From Oscillospiraceae bacterium (lineage in GTDB: Bacteria > Bacillota > Clostridia > Saccharofermentanales > Saccharofermentanaceae): a DNA stretch of 6,423 nucleotides. Every line of letters begins with the position of its first letter. Positions within the stretch are counted from its first letter, which is position 1. Position numbers and translations under genes: made by a program. The notes beneath the pieces were generated by a model. That model saw only the letters and a list, made by a program, of their open reading frames with translations. It did no database searches and was not told the DNA's origin. The stretch covers positions 1-6,423 of the forward strand of contig CADBNJ010000120.1 of assembly GCA_902795955.1 (NCBI GenBank), written 5' to 3'. This document shows positions 6,016-6,423 of the stretch, piece after piece.

Positions 6016-6423
6016 ATGAGTACAAAAAGAATTGCAAAGACGATCTTAACATTACTTGTTGCCCTGTGCATGGTTACGGGCAGCATGATGGCGGCAATGG
6101 CCGATTCGATGTCTGACAGCGAGTATGCACTGTACAGTCTTGTTACATTCAACAACAAGGTAACAAAGAAAGATCTTGAGAATGCCAGGAGCGAGCGTGA
6201 CCGTGCAAGGCAGCGTGCGAGCAGCGCACGTACGAGACTTAACAATCTCAAGGATCAGAAGACCAACCTCGAGGGAGAATTGAGCAAGCTCAACCAGATG
6301 TCGGCAGAGCAGAGAGAACAGTACGAGCTCATCGCCGGTCAGCTGGCATCGGCACTGGAGGCAAGGGAAGCAGCTCTTACCAGATACATCGAGGCTCAGG
6401 AAGTTCTCGAAGAGAAACAGGAA
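6016..6423 (+). CDS. Exported coiled-coil protein, N-terminal part; probable FtsEX-controlled murein hydrolase or activator (EnvC/PcsB/CwlO-like)
   Basis: ATG at 6016 lies 3 bp after the ftsX stop, with AAGGTG (6004-6009) inside the last ftsX codons as its ribosome binding site. The frame is open to the window end, giving the first 136 residues. Residues 1-29 are a signal peptide (KRIAK, hydrophobic core ILTLLVALCMV, then AMA before Asp30). There is no lipobox at Cys18. From about residue 50 the chain is a long charged heptad-like helix rich in Glu, Lys, Arg, Gln and Ala (KKDLENARSERDRARQRASS, then EGELSKLNQMSAEQREQYEL), as in the N-terminal coiled coils of EnvC, PcsB and CwlO. Position after ftsX is the strongest functional clue. 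The catalytic or activating C-terminal domain (M23, NlpC/P60 or CHAP) is beyond the window, so it is unknown whether the protein cuts peptidoglycan itself. Coiled-coil similarity alone is weak evidence for a family. Confidence 0.8.
   Translation, partial: MSTKRIAKTILTLLVALCMVTGSMMAAMADSMSDSEYALYSLVTFNNKVTKKDLENARSERDRARQRASSARTRLNNLKDQKTNLEGELSKLNQMSAEQREQYELIAGQLASALEAREAALTRYIEAQEVLEEKQE

Overview
The window looks like chromosomal DNA of a Gram-positive, low-to-mid-GC Bacillota, most likely class Clostridia. Supporting signs are strong AGGAGG-type ribosome binding sites, a secreted protein with choline/glucan-binding-type wall repeats, a CdaR/PucR-type regulator directly before ftsEX, and an MsmX-type sugar ABC ATPase. 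The class assignment is inference from gene content; no rRNA or other marker is present. I see no tRNA, rRNA, CRISPR, insertion sequence or phage gene.

Layout. (1) 1-181: the last 59 codons of a MalK/UgpC/MsmX-family ATPase, then a strong intrinsic terminator (208-234). (2) 311-1504 (+): an exported protein with eight 20-21 residue wall-binding repeats and a C-terminal C39-like cysteine peptidase domain. (3) 1585-2817 (-): a convergent multi-pass membrane protein of the TM_helix/CmpX mechanosensitive-channel-like family. The two converge on a hairpin (1532-1555) that makes a good terminator for the minus-strand gene. (4) 2818-3052: a 235-bp divergent intergenic region. It holds overlapping back-to-back promoter candidates, an exact 11-bp direct repeat flanking them, and a hairpin with a competing pairing partner. 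(5) 3053-6423 (+): a tight four-gene cluster: CdaR/PucR-type regulator, ftsE, ftsX, and the start of an exported coiled-coil protein that runs off the end. Gaps are 9 bp, a 4-bp overlap and 3 bp, so it is probably one operon.

How the genes work together. FtsE (ATPase) and FtsX (membrane subunit) form the FtsEX complex, which in studied bacteria uses ATP to switch on a coiled-coil peptidoglycan hydrolase or hydrolase activator outside the membrane (EnvC in E. coli, PcsB in pneumococcus, CwlO in B. subtilis). The signal-peptide-plus-coiled-coil protein after ftsX is the obvious partner here. The regulator at the head of the cluster may link this wall-cleavage machine to a metabolic or envelope signal. 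The wall-binding peptidase and the tension-channel-like protein also concern the envelope, though nothing shows they are co-regulated with ftsEX.

The most distinctive points are the roughly 90-residue acidic tail on FtsE with a repeated GxxFGD motif, and the organised regulatory region between the channel-like gene and the regulator. I found no clearly new multi-gene system; most of the window is recognisable envelope-biology gene content.
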